Assembly: GCA_964486865.1 (NCBI GenBank)
Contig: CAZAOZ010000009.1
Coordinates: 1-64,000, forward strand
Reading direction: 5' to 3'
DNA: 64,000 bases
Source of the DNA: Ga0077527 sp964486865
GTDB lineage: Bacteria > Pseudomonadota > Gammaproteobacteria > Burkholderiales > SG8-41
Part shown: piece after piece, positions 8,139 to 16,428 of the stretch
Layout of the letters: every line of letters starts with the position of its first letter
Position numbering within the stretch: position 1 is the stretch's first letter
The notes under the pieces: model-generated
What the model was told of the DNA's origin: nothing
Seen by the model: the letters and a program-made list of their open reading frames with translations, nothing else
Databases searched by the model: none
Translations under genes and position numbers: made by a program

Positions 8139-8594
8139 GTGGGGATCGGGCCGCCTGCTTCGTCATGGTCTGACGAACTCGTCATCAGCGCTACTGGTGC
8201 AGAAGTGCGGCGCGCGTCGGAATGGCTGGACGCGACCTGCCGGCAGCGTGACGTACCGCAGCCGCAGGCCGAGCGGCTCGTTGTTTGCCTGAACGAAGTG
8301 CTGGCGAACGTCATCACCCATGGCGGCAGGACGGCGCTTGCGGCGCCGATCAGGCTGTTGCTCGAGGTCAGGCTGGACCAGGACGGCAGCAGGGCCGGCG
8401 TGACGGTATCGGATGCCGGCATGGCGTTCGATCCGCTGTCCGTCCCGAAAAAAATATCGCCGAAAACGCTGGCCGAGGCTGCACCGGGCGGGCTGGGGCT
8501 GGTGATGATCCGCCACTGCGCCGACTGGCTCGACTACCGCCACGCAGACGGACGCAACCATCTGACGTTCGGCGCGCGCTGGAACCCGCAATGA
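8139..8594 (+). CDS. RsbW-like serine kinase / anti-sigma ATPase (HATPase_c)
   Basis: A 151-residue GHKL-fold ATPase. The N-box ERLVVCLNEVLANVITHGG (Glu and Asn for metal and ATP binding), the G1 box VSDAGMAFDP and the G2 box GGLGLVMIRHCADWLDY are in the expected order. There is no His-kinase dimerisation domain, so this is the anti-sigma/serine-kinase type. Start at GTG 8139, three bases after the STAS stop; the end overlaps the phosphatase start (ATGA at 8591-8594). Such ATPases phosphorylate a STAS antagonist and may sequester a sigma factor. No sigma gene is present locally, so the downstream target is unknown. Confidence 0.88.
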   Translation: MGIGPPASSWSDELVISATGAEVRRASEWLDATCRQRDVPQPQAERLVVCLNEVLANVITHGGRTALAAPIRLLLEVRLDQDGSRAGVTVSDAGMAFDPLSVPKKISPKTLAEAAPGGLGLVMIRHCADWLDYRHADGRNHLTFGARWNPQ

Positions 8595-9874
8595 AACCGC
8601 CCGCGACCACCAGTTTCCATCGCGGCTCCGATCGCCGGCGTGCGAACCAGCCGACGGCAGAGGAGCGGCGGCGCGGCGACCGGCGCGACCTGGCCATACA
8701 CTGGATCACCCTGTTCCGGGACGCCGACCCGCGCGAGCTCGACGCAGCACTCGCCGGATGTGAGGTGCTGTTGCTGCCGGCGGGCACGCCGCTGCTGCGC
8801 GCGGGCGAGGCCAACCGCAATGTGTTCATACTCCTGTCGGGCAAACTGATCGCCCAACTGGGGGATGACACGAACCCCGACACCGCCATCGAGATCCTCC
8901 CCGGCGAATGCGTCGGCGAACTCTCGGCCATCGACGGCAAGCCGATCTCGGCGCAGGTGCTGGCGGATTCGGATGTGCGCGTACTCCGGCTCGACCGCGA
9001 GGTGTTCTGGAACCGCCTGATGCAGTTGCGGGGCGTCGCCGAAAACCTGATGACCACGCTGACCGAGCGCATGCGCCGCGCCAACGTGAAGGCTCTCGCC
9101 TTGCAGCGCGAACGACTCGAGCTCCAGCATCTCAAAAAAGAACTCGAAGTCGCGCGCCAGCTACAGGCCAGCATGCTGCCGCTGCAGCGACCGTTGTTTC
9201 CGGGGCGTCCGGACATCGAAGTCTGCGGTTTCATGGAGCCGACCTCGAAAGTCGGCGGCGATCTGTTCGACGCCTTCTTCGTGGACAACCGCACGCTGTT
9301 CGTCTGCATCGGTGATGTTTCGGGCCACGGCATCGCGGCCGCGCTGTTCATGGTGAGGGTGATCGGGTTGCTGCGCATCCTGGCCATGGAATCGACGCAG
9401 CCCGAGAAAATTCTGGAAACCCTCAACGACCGTTTGTGCATCGGCAATGACACCAACCTGTTCGTGACCCTGTTCTGCGGATTTCTCGACGTGCAGAGCG
9501 GCAGGTTTGTCTATTCGAACGGGGGGCATTGCGCGCCGATGGTGTGCGCCGGGCGCACTGCGGCGCTGCTGCCGCTGCCGAAGGGGATGCTGGCCGGTGC
9601 GGCGAGCGGCAGGCATTACACCAGCATGGAGTACAACCTCGCGGTCGGAGAGACGCTGTTTTGCTATTCCGACGGCGTGACGGAAGCGGAAAACCCGGCG
9701 GGCGCCCAGTTTTCCGAGGAAGGCTGTCTCGAATGGCTGCGCCGCGGCGCGACGAGCGAGCTGCCCGCGCTCCTCGATTCCCTCTACGAAAAAGTCACCA
9801 GCCACACCGGCTCGAAGCTGCTGGCGGACGACTGCACCATGCTGGCCGTGCGCCGGCAGGCGCCGGACGGCTGA
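8591..9874 (+). CDS. Cyclic-nucleotide-binding-like / SpoIIE-type PP2C phosphatase
   Basis: About 427 residues from the ATG at 8591, coupled to the preceding gene by ATGA. Residues about 50-165 form a CRP-like cNMP-binding domain (LLPAGTPLLRAGEANRNVF, then LPGECVGELSAIDG). A coiled-coil helix follows (ALQRERLELQHLKKELEVA). Then comes the PP2C/SpoIIE domain with the metal-site motifs VGGDLFDAF, GDVSGHGIAAAL, YSDGVTEAEN and ADDCTM. It should dephosphorylate the STAS partner in response to whatever the N-terminal domain senses. The canonical phosphate-binding arginine of cAMP sites is not obvious, so the ligand need not be cAMP. The three genes together form a complete partner-switching module. 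Confidence 0.9.
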   Translation: MKPPATTSFHRGSDRRRANQPTAEERRRGDRRDLAIHWITLFRDADPRELDAALAGCEVLLLPAGTPLLRAGEANRNVFILLSGKLIAQLGDDTNPDTAIEILPGECVGELSAIDGKPISAQVLADSDVRVLRLDREVFWNRLMQLRGVAENLMTTLTERMRRANVKALALQRERLELQHLKKELEVARQLQASMLPLQRPLFPGRPDIEVCGFMEPTSKVGGDLFDAFFVDNRTLFVCIGDVSGHGIAAALFMVRVIGLLRILAMESTQPEKILETLNDRLCIGNDTNLFVTLFCGFLDVQSGRFVYSNGGHCAPMVCAGRTAALLPLPKGMLAGAASGRHYTSMEYNLAVGETLFCYSDGVTEAENPAGAQFSEEGCLEWLRRGATSELPALLDSLYEKVTSHTGSKLLADDCTMLAVRRQAPDG

Positions 9875-9972
9875 TCTGCAGCGGCGGAGAAGGAAAAGAT
9901 TCTCCGGGAGAACTCCGGATCCCGTTGGTGATGGGTTTCAGCGATCCCGAAAAGTTACACCGACTCTATTTA

Positions 9973-10440
9973 TTATTTTCCGATACGGGCCACCGCGAGG
10001 GCAAGTAGTTTTTCCGCATCCGCTGCGGTGACTACGCGTTTTGCGCCAGCGCGTAAGCCGCCCAGTTCGATACATTGCGCACCGACGCGTGCGAGGGCGG
10101 TCCCCGCGCCCGGGGAAAAAGATGCGCCATCGCCAATGCCATTGATCGGCGTACCGGTCTTTCCGCTCATGGATTGATGGAGTTTTACGCGTCCCTCAAA
10201 CCAGGTCTGGCTGCATTTTTTCTGGATGTAAGCAGAGAAATAAATACCTTTGGCATTCTGCATGCCGTATCGACAATGCAGCATGCCAAATCGATCCGGG
10301 CTGGACACCCCTGCGCCTGGTGTGTGACCGAGATACACGGTAAGTTCTGCAGGTGCATAGAAACATGCCGTCTCCGGTTGCTGCGCGAAAGCAATGTTGC
10401 TCCACATCAACATCAAAACCGCCAATATTTTCGTTTTCAT
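9973..10440 (-). CDS. Small secreted protein of unknown function
   Basis: I start the gene at the ATG at 10440, which gives a 155-residue protein with a clean signal peptide (MKTKILAVLMLMWSNIAFAQQ). An upstream in-frame ATG near 10584 would add 48 residues before this signal, which is unlikely. The mature part has scattered cysteines (ACFYAP, LHCRYGM, KKCSQT, AQCIEL) suggesting disulfides, and ends in an alanine-rich helix (AADAEKLLALAVARIGK). I do not recognise the family. GC content is lower than in the surrounding core genes. Confidence 0.65.
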   Translation of the reverse strand: MKTKILAVLMLMWSNIAFAQQPETACFYAPAELTVYLGHTPGAGVSSPDRFGMLHCRYGMQNAKGIYFSAYIQKKCSQTWFEGRVKLHQSMSGKTGTPINGIGDGASFSPGAGTALARVGAQCIELGGLRAGAKRVVTAADAEKLLALAVARIGK

Positions 10441-10609
10441 GGATTGTTCCCGGATGTGGAGACTGTGCGCAAAGTTACTGGAGACCATTTCGTTATGCAA
10501 TGTTGCGCCGGCAAGCAGCGAAATTCGATCCTGGCAACTGGTTGTGGTTCGACCCTGATCCTCATGGCACGCTGATTCTGACACCTGGAGTATTTTGCGC
10601 TCATTCCTT

Positions 10610-10679
10610 GCCCATCGGACACCTCCAAGCGTATTGTGACTCCGCTTCAGTGTGTCCGTACAAACCGGGTCAGCTCAAT
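10610..10679. repeat. IS-end-like repeat, copy 1 (CGGACACCTCC...GTGTCCG)
   Basis: This roughly 70-base block shares GCCCATCGGACACCTCC, AGTGTGTCCGTAC and CCGGGTCAGCTCAAT, in order, with 34804-34870. CGGACAC and GTGTCCG can pair as an imperfect hairpin. It probably marks the remains of an insertion sequence; no transposase is present. Confidence 0.6.
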
Positions 10680-10707
10680 TCACTGCCAGTAATTCAGGAG
10701 ATTCTCC

Positions 10708-11259
10708 ATGAAAACATCGATTCTTTCCGTTCTTGCACTGTCATTCGGTCTGCTGGCCCAGGGCGGAACCTCTTTCGCTGCCGAAGAGCAACCGCGCAAG
10801 GCTGCGCCCAAGGTGAAATCTTCAGCGCACGTCCCATCCGGCACCTCCTTGCCCAATGAAATGTACAAGCCCGTTTCCAAGATGAATATTCCGAAGGGTT
10901 CGTCGCCGAAAGCGCTGACAGGGCCCTCGGCAACCTCAAGCTCCGGGGCGATTCCGACGTATGACCCGATCGCCTCGGATCTCGACGCATTCAAGCGCGC
11001 GGTCGCCGTGTACCACGAAGCGCGTACCGCATTCGGGAAAAAGGCTCCGGAATGCTGGAGCAAGGATTACACTCAGGCGGATCAGGCTGCCGCCGGTTGC
11101 AGAGCGACCGAAACCGTATCTGTCTGCTACGAAAAGTTGGCAACTTATTGCATTACCCCCGCAAAAAACCGTCGAGACAACGCCAGGACAGCACTTACGG
11201 GCGCACACAACAAGCTGAAAAATACATTAAACGGTTACGTGTCCAAGATGGAACATTAA
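10708..11259 (+). CDS. Secreted Cys-containing protein of unknown function
   Basis: A 183-residue protein preceded by AGGAG (about 10698) and starting with a signal peptide (MKTSILSVLALSFGLLAQG, cleavage near SFAAEE). The first half of the mature chain is Pro/Ser/Lys-rich and low complexity (about 28-90). The second half is helical with four cysteines (PECWSKD, AAGCRAT, SVCYEKL, TYCITP) that could form two disulfides. No family recognised. The gene is flanked by repeats on both sides (10610-10679 and 11273-11357), so it could be an accessory gene. Confidence 0.7.
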   Translation: MKTSILSVLALSFGLLAQGGTSFAAEEQPRKAAPKVKSSAHVPSGTSLPNEMYKPVSKMNIPKGSSPKALTGPSATSSSGAIPTYDPIASDLDAFKRAVAVYHEARTAFGKKAPECWSKDYTQADQAAAGCRATETVSVCYEKLATYCITPAKNRRDNARTALTGAHNKLKNTLNGYVSKMEH

Positions 11260-11272
11260 ATTATCCAATAAC

Positions 11273-11357
11273 ATCAAAGGTGCCGGAGTGAGTTTCTTTT
11301 TGAGCGATTGATCTGATCCTGCGTAGACCAGGAAAAGATATCCACTCCAGTACCTTA
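11273..11357. repeat. Palindromic REP-like element (AAGGTGCCGGAGTG... type), copy 1
   Basis: The left arm AAAGGTGCCGGAGTGAGTTT and the right arm, whose reverse complement begins AAGGTACTGGAGTGGATATC, make an imperfect 85-base inverted repeat. The same arm sequence occurs near 29003, 34726, 41922 and 42709. Confidence 0.6.
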
Positions 11358-11381
11358 GGTCGGCCATGCTGCAATGCCCTC

Positions 11382-11648
11382 TCAGCGAAAGCGGATTTTG
11401 GCGACCAGTATCGCTCCGGCCAATACCAGCGTGACCGCGTTGGCCAGGATCAGCGGCATGTCACCAATGAGAATGCCGTAGATCAGCCACAGCACGATGC
11501 CGGCCACCATCATGGTGAACATGGCCAGCGATACATCCTTGGTTGAGCGCGACCGCCAGGCCTTGATCGCCTGCGGCGCAAAAGCGGCGGTGGTCAACAG
11601 GGCGGCGGCCATGCCGATCCATGTTGGTGAGAACGATAGTGTTGTCAT
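11382..11648 (-). CDS. SemiSWEET-type small sugar transporter
   Basis: An 88-residue protein with three predicted transmembrane helices (about 10-25, 39-58, 64-82), the size of bacterial SemiSWEETs. The PQ-loop motif AFAPQAIKAWRSRSTKDVS lies between helices one and two. SemiSWEETs dimerise to form a bidirectional sugar channel in the inner membrane. It stands alone with no sugar metabolism genes beside it, so the substrate is not implied by context. Confidence 0.88.
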   Translation of the reverse strand: MTTLSFSPTWIGMAAALLTTAAFAPQAIKAWRSRSTKDVSLAMFTMMVAGIVLWLIYGILIGDMPLILANAVTLVLAGAILVAKIRFR

Positions 11649-12287
11649 GGAACCGTCAGGTTAGCGCACTCTGACCCCTGGCGTTCTGACATGCGCGAAT
11701 GCCCTCCACCAATGCGAAGCCCCGCGATGATCTCGCAGGGCTTCAGAGATCAGCCGCCGGAGCGGCTGGATGTCGTCACGTTACCGCGACGCAAGGCCGG
11801 TTGTCATTACCGGCTTCAGAGTGACACTGTCGGAAGTTTCATCTATAGATTGACCTCCTTTTTCGGCTACACGCTACGCCTGGATCTCCCCGCGGGGATA
11901 ACAGCAGCGCGACTCGCGCCACGACCCTGCCTTGGTTACCCGACCCGGAATATCCCTCAAACATGGTGTCGAAGGTGGTCGCCGCCAGTTCGCTTCAGGT
12001 ACACCCGCAACTCGGGGCGCGCACAACAGCGAAACATCTAAGCAGAAACCGGATCAATCGTTCGTTCGAGAACCTATCCCGAACCGGGTCACCGCAGCAA
12101 TTCCAGTTAACGCCTTTCCCGGGCGCACGTCAATATTGTTTGCCGATCAATTCCACGAGAGGGTGATCCAGATCATAAAAAAACAGGTTCAAGCCGGCAT
12201 CTCGCCGGCGCAGCACGAAAAATGAACCCGCATTTTTTTGAGATGGTTTGGTCTTGCAATCCGGCACCGCAAGCCCTCATGTAACGT
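11649..12287. other. Long non-coding gap, little recognisable
   Basis: About 640 bases with no convincing gene: the open frames here lack ribosome sites and family motifs. It holds a short ACTCTGACCCCTGGCGTT repeat at 11668-11685, a hairpin at 11716-11744 (GAAGCCC...GGGCTTC), and a small GCCGGC inverted repeat near 12194. The sequence around 11900-12030 may be a decayed gene, but I could not identify it. Confidence 0.5.
11716..11744. terminator. Hairpin, possible terminator without U-run
   Basis: GAAGCCC at 11716-11722 pairs with GGGCTTC at 11738-11744, and GCGA/TCGC pair inside with one mismatch. No T-run follows on either strand, so intrinsic termination is uncertain. Confidence 0.3.
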
Positions 12288-13253
12288 TTATTCCACGCGG
12301 ATATTCGCTTCCCTGATCACGCGCGTCCACTTTTCGATGTCGGCACGCAGATAAGCGCCGAACTCGGCCGGCGTGTTGGTCACCGGATCAAGCCCGGACC
12401 GGGCGAGCTGCTTTTTCACCTCGGGCGCGTGCATGAACTTCACGGTTTCGGCGTTGATGCGCTGGATGATCTCCGGCCGCACGCCCGCCGGCGCGAACAG
12501 GCCGTACCAGGTGTTGATGACGAGCTCGGGCATGCCGGCCTCACGCGTGGTCGGCACGTTGGGCAGCGTAGGCACGCGCTCCGGCACCAGCACCGCCAGC
12601 CCGCGCAGCCGGCCGCTGTTGATGAAGGGGATGGTCGCGGGTACCGTCACCATCACCATTTCCGCTTCACCGCCGAGGATGTGAGTGAGCGCGATGCTCG
12701 CGCCCTTGTACGGTACGTGCAGGATATCGACCCTGGCCAGCGACTTGAACAGCTCGCCCGCCAGGTGGTTGGAGGAACCGACGCCGCCGGAGCCGAAGCT
12801 CATCTTGCCGGGGTGGGCGCGGGCCAGCTTGATCAGTTCATTGAGATTTTTTGCCGGCACCGACGGATGGATGACCAGCACGTTGGGTACCGTGGACAGC
12901 AGCGAGATCGCGGTGAAGTCGCGCAGCGCGTCGTAGCCGAGCTTCTTGTAGAGACTGGGGCTGATGGCGAGCGACGGGCTGGTCAGCAGCAGCGTGTAGC
13001 CGTCATTCGGCGCCTTGGCCGCCAGCTCGGCAGCGAGGTTGCCGCCGGCCCCCGGCCGGAAATCGGGCACCACCGGCTGGCCCAGCGCTGCGCCGAGTTT
13101 TTCCGCAACCAGCAGCCCGAGGATCTGCGAGGCGCCGGTCGGGAAGGCCACGATCAGGCGGGTGTTTTTCTCGGGGTATTTCTGCGCTGCTGCGGGCAGC
13201 GGGAAAGCGCAGGCCAGCAGGGCTAGGTACAGCGAGGTTTTGGCGGCGGTCAT
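12288..13253 (-). CDS. Bug family solute receptor with atypical ligand loop
   Basis: A 321-residue receptor from the ATG at 13253 (GGGGAG ribosome site; a longer frame to 13349 precedes the signal peptide and is unlikely). Signal peptide about 1-23 (LPAAAQ). Where most paralogues here have VPFPPGG-x-x-D, this one has IVAFPTGASQILGLLVAEKL, so the double glycine and the conserved acidic residue of the ligand loop are missing. The remaining landmarks are present: DFRPGAGGNLA, NDGYTLLL, HPSVPAKNLNELIKLA and HVPYKGASIALTHI. Orphan receptor, possibly with a different ligand class. Confidence 0.9.
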   Translation of the reverse strand: MTAAKTSLYLALLACAFPLPAAAQKYPEKNTRLIVAFPTGASQILGLLVAEKLGAALGQPVVPDFRPGAGGNLAAELAAKAPNDGYTLLLTSPSLAISPSLYKKLGYDALRDFTAISLLSTVPNVLVIHPSVPAKNLNELIKLARAHPGKMSFGSGGVGSSNHLAGELFKSLARVDILHVPYKGASIALTHILGGEAEMVMVTVPATIPFINSGRLRGLAVLVPERVPTLPNVPTTREAGMPELVINTWYGLFAPAGVRPEIIQRINAETVKFMHAPEVKKQLARSGLDPVTNTPAEFGAYLRADIEKWTRVIREANIRVE

Positions 13254-13407
13254 GGCGGCTCTCCCCCTACAAGTAAAACGATTAACTTCACAGGTCCAGC
13301 TCCGGGGCCGGTTTTTTGTTCTCACGGCTTGCTCACTATACCGGCACAAAATATACCGCGGTCTGTGTTCTTAATCAGCAGTCGCCAACATAGGGGACAG
13401 CCTGTAG

Positions 13408-13433
13408 GGTGGGCAAAGCGTAGCGTGCCCACC
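13408..13433. repeat. GGTGGGCA...TGCCCACC hairpin repeat
   Basis: An 8-bp perfect stem GGTGGGCA/TGCCCACC with loop AAGCGTAGCG. Similar sequences are scattered through many proteobacterial genomes. Here it lies between the 3' end of the methyltransferase and the 5' end of the Bug gene. Confidence 0.55.
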
Positions 13434-13458
13434 ATGCAATACTGAGCAATCCGAGAAT

Positions 13459-14088
13459 CTAGCCCGGTCTGCGCCACACGCTGGCCAGCCAGGGTTGCTG
13501 TTCCCGCGGCTGGCCTTCGGGCCGGTAATAGTGCGTCAGTTCAATGAAACCCGCCGCGCCCAAGTAGCCTTGCCAGGCTTCAAGATCGTGATAGACACCG
13601 TAACGCCCGCCGCTCCAGCCCGCATCATTGTGGCCGCGGGGGTTTGAGCTGAACAGCACGCCGCCGGGTTTCAGCGTGGTGTGCAGTTCGCGCAGCACGC
13701 GCGGCAACTCCTGGCCCGGCACATGAAAAAGGGCGGCATTGGCATAAACGCCGTCGAAATGCTGCGGCGGCAGATCCAGCTTCAGAAAATCCTGTTGCCA
13801 GACCGTGCAGCCGCTGTGCGCGCGCGCCATGGCGGCGAAGCGTGCGGAGCCTTCCAGACCGATGGCGGTATGACCGAGCGCTGCGAACACCTGGAGATCG
13901 CGCCCCGGCCCGCAACCGAAATCCAGGATCACATGCGGCGGCTCGCTGGTGATGTGCTCCAACAATGCCGCGATATTCTGGCTGACGTCGTGACCACGCG
14001 TGCCCCGCCAGAAATCTTCAGCGTTCTGCTCGTAATGTTGCAGCGTGACACTGGCGATTTTTTCCAGGTCCTGCGCAGGCAGTTTCAA
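13459..14088 (-). CDS. Class I SAM-dependent methyltransferase
   Basis: A 209-residue cytosolic enzyme. Motif I VILDFGCGPGRDLQVF is at about 53-68, acidic motif II follows (AIGLEGSARFAAMA), motif IV/post-I is FDGVYANAALFHVP, and LKPGGVLFSSNPRG is the typical post-II loop. This is the compact UbiE/Tam-like methyltransferase_11/25 pattern. Substrate is unknown, and neighbouring genes do not suggest one. The start at 14088 is the first in-frame ATG before a sensible N-terminus (MKLPAQDLEKIA). Confidence 0.85.
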   Translation of the reverse strand: MKLPAQDLEKIASVTLQHYEQNAEDFWRGTRGHDVSQNIAALLEHITSEPPHVILDFGCGPGRDLQVFAALGHTAIGLEGSARFAAMARAHSGCTVWQQDFLKLDLPPQHFDGVYANAALFHVPGQELPRVLRELHTTLKPGGVLFSSNPRGHNDAGWSGGRYGVYHDLEAWQGYLGAAGFIELTHYYRPEGQPREQQPWLASVWRRPG

Positions 14089-14170
14089 ATGCGTTTCCTG
14101 GGGCGATCAGAATATGGCGGCACTGACACCTGATGCTCCCACCAGTGGCAAGACCTGAACTGCCGGCCGT

Positions 14171-15160
14171 TCATCCGCCAAAGGTATAGCGGCTGCCGAC
14201 GTTGGAGTAAACCACCTTGTCGGGCATCTTCTGGCGCAGCAGGTCGATGAAGCGCTCGCCGGTGCAATGCATCGGCACGATCACGTCGGGGTTGAGCGCT
14301 TCGAGTTCCTTCAATGTGTGCTGCAGGTACTCCGCGTTCGCGGGCCCCAGGTGGAAGCCGCCCATCACCGCATGCACCCGGTCAACGTTGGCCGCGGCCA
14401 TCGCGCTCTTCACGGTGTTGATGATGCCGGTGTGACCGCAGGAGGAAATCACCACCAGGCCGCGGCCCTTGACGATGTAGCAGGTGGCGTGTTCATCGGG
14501 GTGAGTGTCCTTGACCAGCTTGCCTTCGCGCTCGGCCGCGGTGAAATGGTCGTCCACCACCAGCGAGCCGCCGGAAACTTCCTCGAAGGAGGTGCGCTCG
14601 ATGTAGCCCGAGGTGAAGGGGCCGTCCAGCGCCTGCGGTTTGGGGCAGCACACCGGCAGCACCTTCTGCGCTTCGAGCGCCGCGCGGTCGAGTGTGCACC
14701 AGGGCATGGTTTCGCCGCCTTCCTTGACCCACTTGGTGCGGAAGATGGTCTCGCCGCCGACGTAGAGCGCGATGTCATCGCGCATCTGCCCGCGGTGCTG
14801 CTTCACGAATCCCTGCAGCCCGCCGAAATGGTCGAGGTGGCCGTGGCTGAGGATCAGGCCGTTGATCTTCGCGGGCTCGATGCCGAGCAGCTCGAAATTG
14901 CGGTTGATGATTTCCGGCGTGTAGCCGAAGTCGAGCACGTACTGTGCCTTGGCGCCGTTCTGTTCGGAAGTCAGATGCAGCGACAGGCCCCACTCGCAGG
15001 CGAAGGTACTCTCGGGGCGGCCCACGATGCGCCCGACATGCTCGATCTTCACGTGCGGATGCGACAGGCGCGGCAGGAAGCGCTCGTAACGGGAATCGAC
15101 GAGGACGCGGACGGACAGGGCGTCAACGACGGGGGCTTTGAAGGGATTTGTGACGCTCAT
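14171..15160 (-). CDS. Metallo-beta-lactamase-fold hydrolase (COG1237-like)
   Basis: A 329-residue cytosolic protein. The metal motif LSHGHLDHFGG (HxHxDH) lies about 108-118, preceded by VLDFGYTPE (first-strand Asp). Later metal/active-site segments are VVISSCGHTGIINTV and MGGFHLGPA, and DVIVPMHCTG supplies the terminal His. The arrangement matches the COG1237 branch annotated as 7,8-dihydropterin-6-methyl-4-(beta-D-ribofuranosyl)-aminobenzene-phosphate synthase-like. Real substrates in bacteria are largely unknown. The preceding intergenic spacer carries an ACTCCGACCCCTGGCGTT repeat. Confidence 0.87.
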   Translation of the reverse strand: MSVTNPFKAPVVDALSVRVLVDSRYERFLPRLSHPHVKIEHVGRIVGRPESTFACEWGLSLHLTSEQNGAKAQYVLDFGYTPEIINRNFELLGIEPAKINGLILSHGHLDHFGGLQGFVKQHRGQMRDDIALYVGGETIFRTKWVKEGGETMPWCTLDRAALEAQKVLPVCCPKPQALDGPFTSGYIERTSFEEVSGGSLVVDDHFTAAEREGKLVKDTHPDEHATCYIVKGRGLVVISSCGHTGIINTVKSAMAAANVDRVHAVMGGFHLGPANAEYLQHTLKELEALNPDVIVPMHCTGERFIDLLRQKMPDKVVYSNVGSRYTFGG

Positions 15161-15263
15161 GACCGGATCTCCTCAGAATCGGCAAAGTATCATTTAATCC
15201 GCAGCGCTGCCGTGCATACCGTATCCGGCAAGAATCGGGCTGCGTCCCCATGCCACTACGCTT

Positions 15264-15281
15264 ACTCCGACCCCTGGCGTT
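15264..15281. repeat. ACTCYGACCCCTGGCGTT repeat
   Basis: An 18-base motif also found at 11668-11685 (one difference) and, more degenerate, at 34769-34786. It is typical of dispersed REP-like remnants. Confidence 0.5.
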
Positions 15282-15350
15282 GCCCGGGGTTGCTGCTATA
15301 GTCGCGACTCCTGTTCCGCCATTTGACGATCCTGACACAGGGAGGTCTGA

Positions 15351-16346
15351 ATGAACATCGTTTGGCATGCCGTGGGTATCCTTCTGACGCTGGCCTCGGG
15401 CACAACCGCATCTTTTGCCGCGGCTCCTGCAAAAGACCCGGCCTCCGAGTATCCGAAACGACCGATACGCATGGTGGTGCCGTTTCCGCCGGGAGGCGCG
15501 ACGGATATCCTGGCGCGCGTCGTCGGCAAACGTCTGGCGGAAGTATGGAGCCAGAACGTGATCATCGACAACCGGCCGGGCGCGGGCGGCACGCTGGGCG
15601 CGAACCTCGTCGCCAAAGCCAATATGGATGGTTATACGCTGTTGATGGGTACCAATGCTTCGCACGCGATCGCGCCCAGCCTCTATGCGAATCTCGCATA
15701 TGACCCGTTGAAAGACTTCGCGCCGATCACGCTGGTGGCGATCGTGCCACAGGTAGTGGTCGTGCATCCGGCGCTGCCGGTCAAGAACATCAAGGAACTG
15801 ATCGCGCTGGCAAAGCAAAAGCCCGGCGAACTCAACTTCAGTTCCGCCGGGCAGGGCACACCGGGGCATCTCGGCATGGAATTGTTCAAGATGATGACTG
15901 GCACCAACATGATTCATGTGCCGTATCAGGGCGGCGCGCCGGGACTGGCGGCGGTTGCCGGCGGTCAGGTGCAGTTCATGGCCGACAACATGAACTCCGC
16001 TCTGCCGTTCATCCGGGCGGGCCGTGTGCGCGCAATTGCTGTCACCAGCGCAAAGCGTTCAGGCGCGCTGCCCGAGATGCCGACAATCGCTGAGCAGGGC
16101 GTAACCGGCTTCGATTCCGGTTCGTGGTTCGGCATGTTCGCGCCAGCCGGCACGCCAGCCGCAATCGTGGCCAAGCTGCATGCCGAAACGGTGAAGACGC
16201 TGAATCTTCCGGACGTGAAACAGACGCTTGCGCAGCAGGGCGCGGAAGTCGGCGCAAATACGCCTGCACAATTCACCGAACTGATCAGATCCGACATCAC
16301 GCGCTGGACCAAGGTCATCAAGGCGGCGGGCGTGAAGGCCAATTAA
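15351..16346 (+). CDS. Bug family solute receptor (canonical)
   Basis: A 331-residue receptor with GGGAGG 5 bases before the ATG at 15351. Signal peptide about 1-24 (TASFAAAP). It has the canonical ligand loop VVPFPPGGATDILARVV, then NRPGAGGTLGANL, LPVKNIKELIALAKQKPGEL, HVPYQGGAPGLAAVAGG and VPTIAEQ-type C-terminal landmarks; the last residues are TKVIKAAGVKAN. It diverges from the metallohydrolase at 14171-15160, which makes a functional link possible but unproven. No membrane partners are adjacent. Confidence 0.94.
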   Translation: MNIVWHAVGILLTLASGTTASFAAAPAKDPASEYPKRPIRMVVPFPPGGATDILARVVGKRLAEVWSQNVIIDNRPGAGGTLGANLVAKANMDGYTLLMGTNASHAIAPSLYANLAYDPLKDFAPITLVAIVPQVVVVHPALPVKNIKELIALAKQKPGELNFSSAGQGTPGHLGMELFKMMTGTNMIHVPYQGGAPGLAAVAGGQVQFMADNMNSALPFIRAGRVRAIAVTSAKRSGALPEMPTIAEQGVTGFDSGSWFGMFAPAGTPAAIVAKLHAETVKTLNLPDVKQTLAQQGAEVGANTPAQFTELIRSDITRWTKVIKAAGVKAN

Positions 16347-16365
16347 AGGAAGCTCTGATTAAGTA

Positions 16366-16406
16366 GATTCCGTTCATGGTTCGACAAGCTCGCCACGAAC
16401 GGAATC
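16366..16406. repeat. GATTCCGTTC...GAACGGAATC inverted repeat
   Basis: A 10-bp perfect stem around GTTCGACAAGCTCGCCAC, 20 bases after the Bug stop codon. This GTTCGACAAGCTC-type repeat is widespread in proteobacterial intergenic DNA. It may also act as a terminator or mRNA 3' stabiliser between the two convergent genes. Confidence 0.6.
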
Positions 16407-16428
16407 AACAACTTGCCGTTCGTTCTGC

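Noticed and set aside
11860..12040. Possible decayed transposase or RNA gene
   Set aside because: Neither strand gives a recognisable family or a stable conserved structure by eye, so it was left as an unexplained gap.
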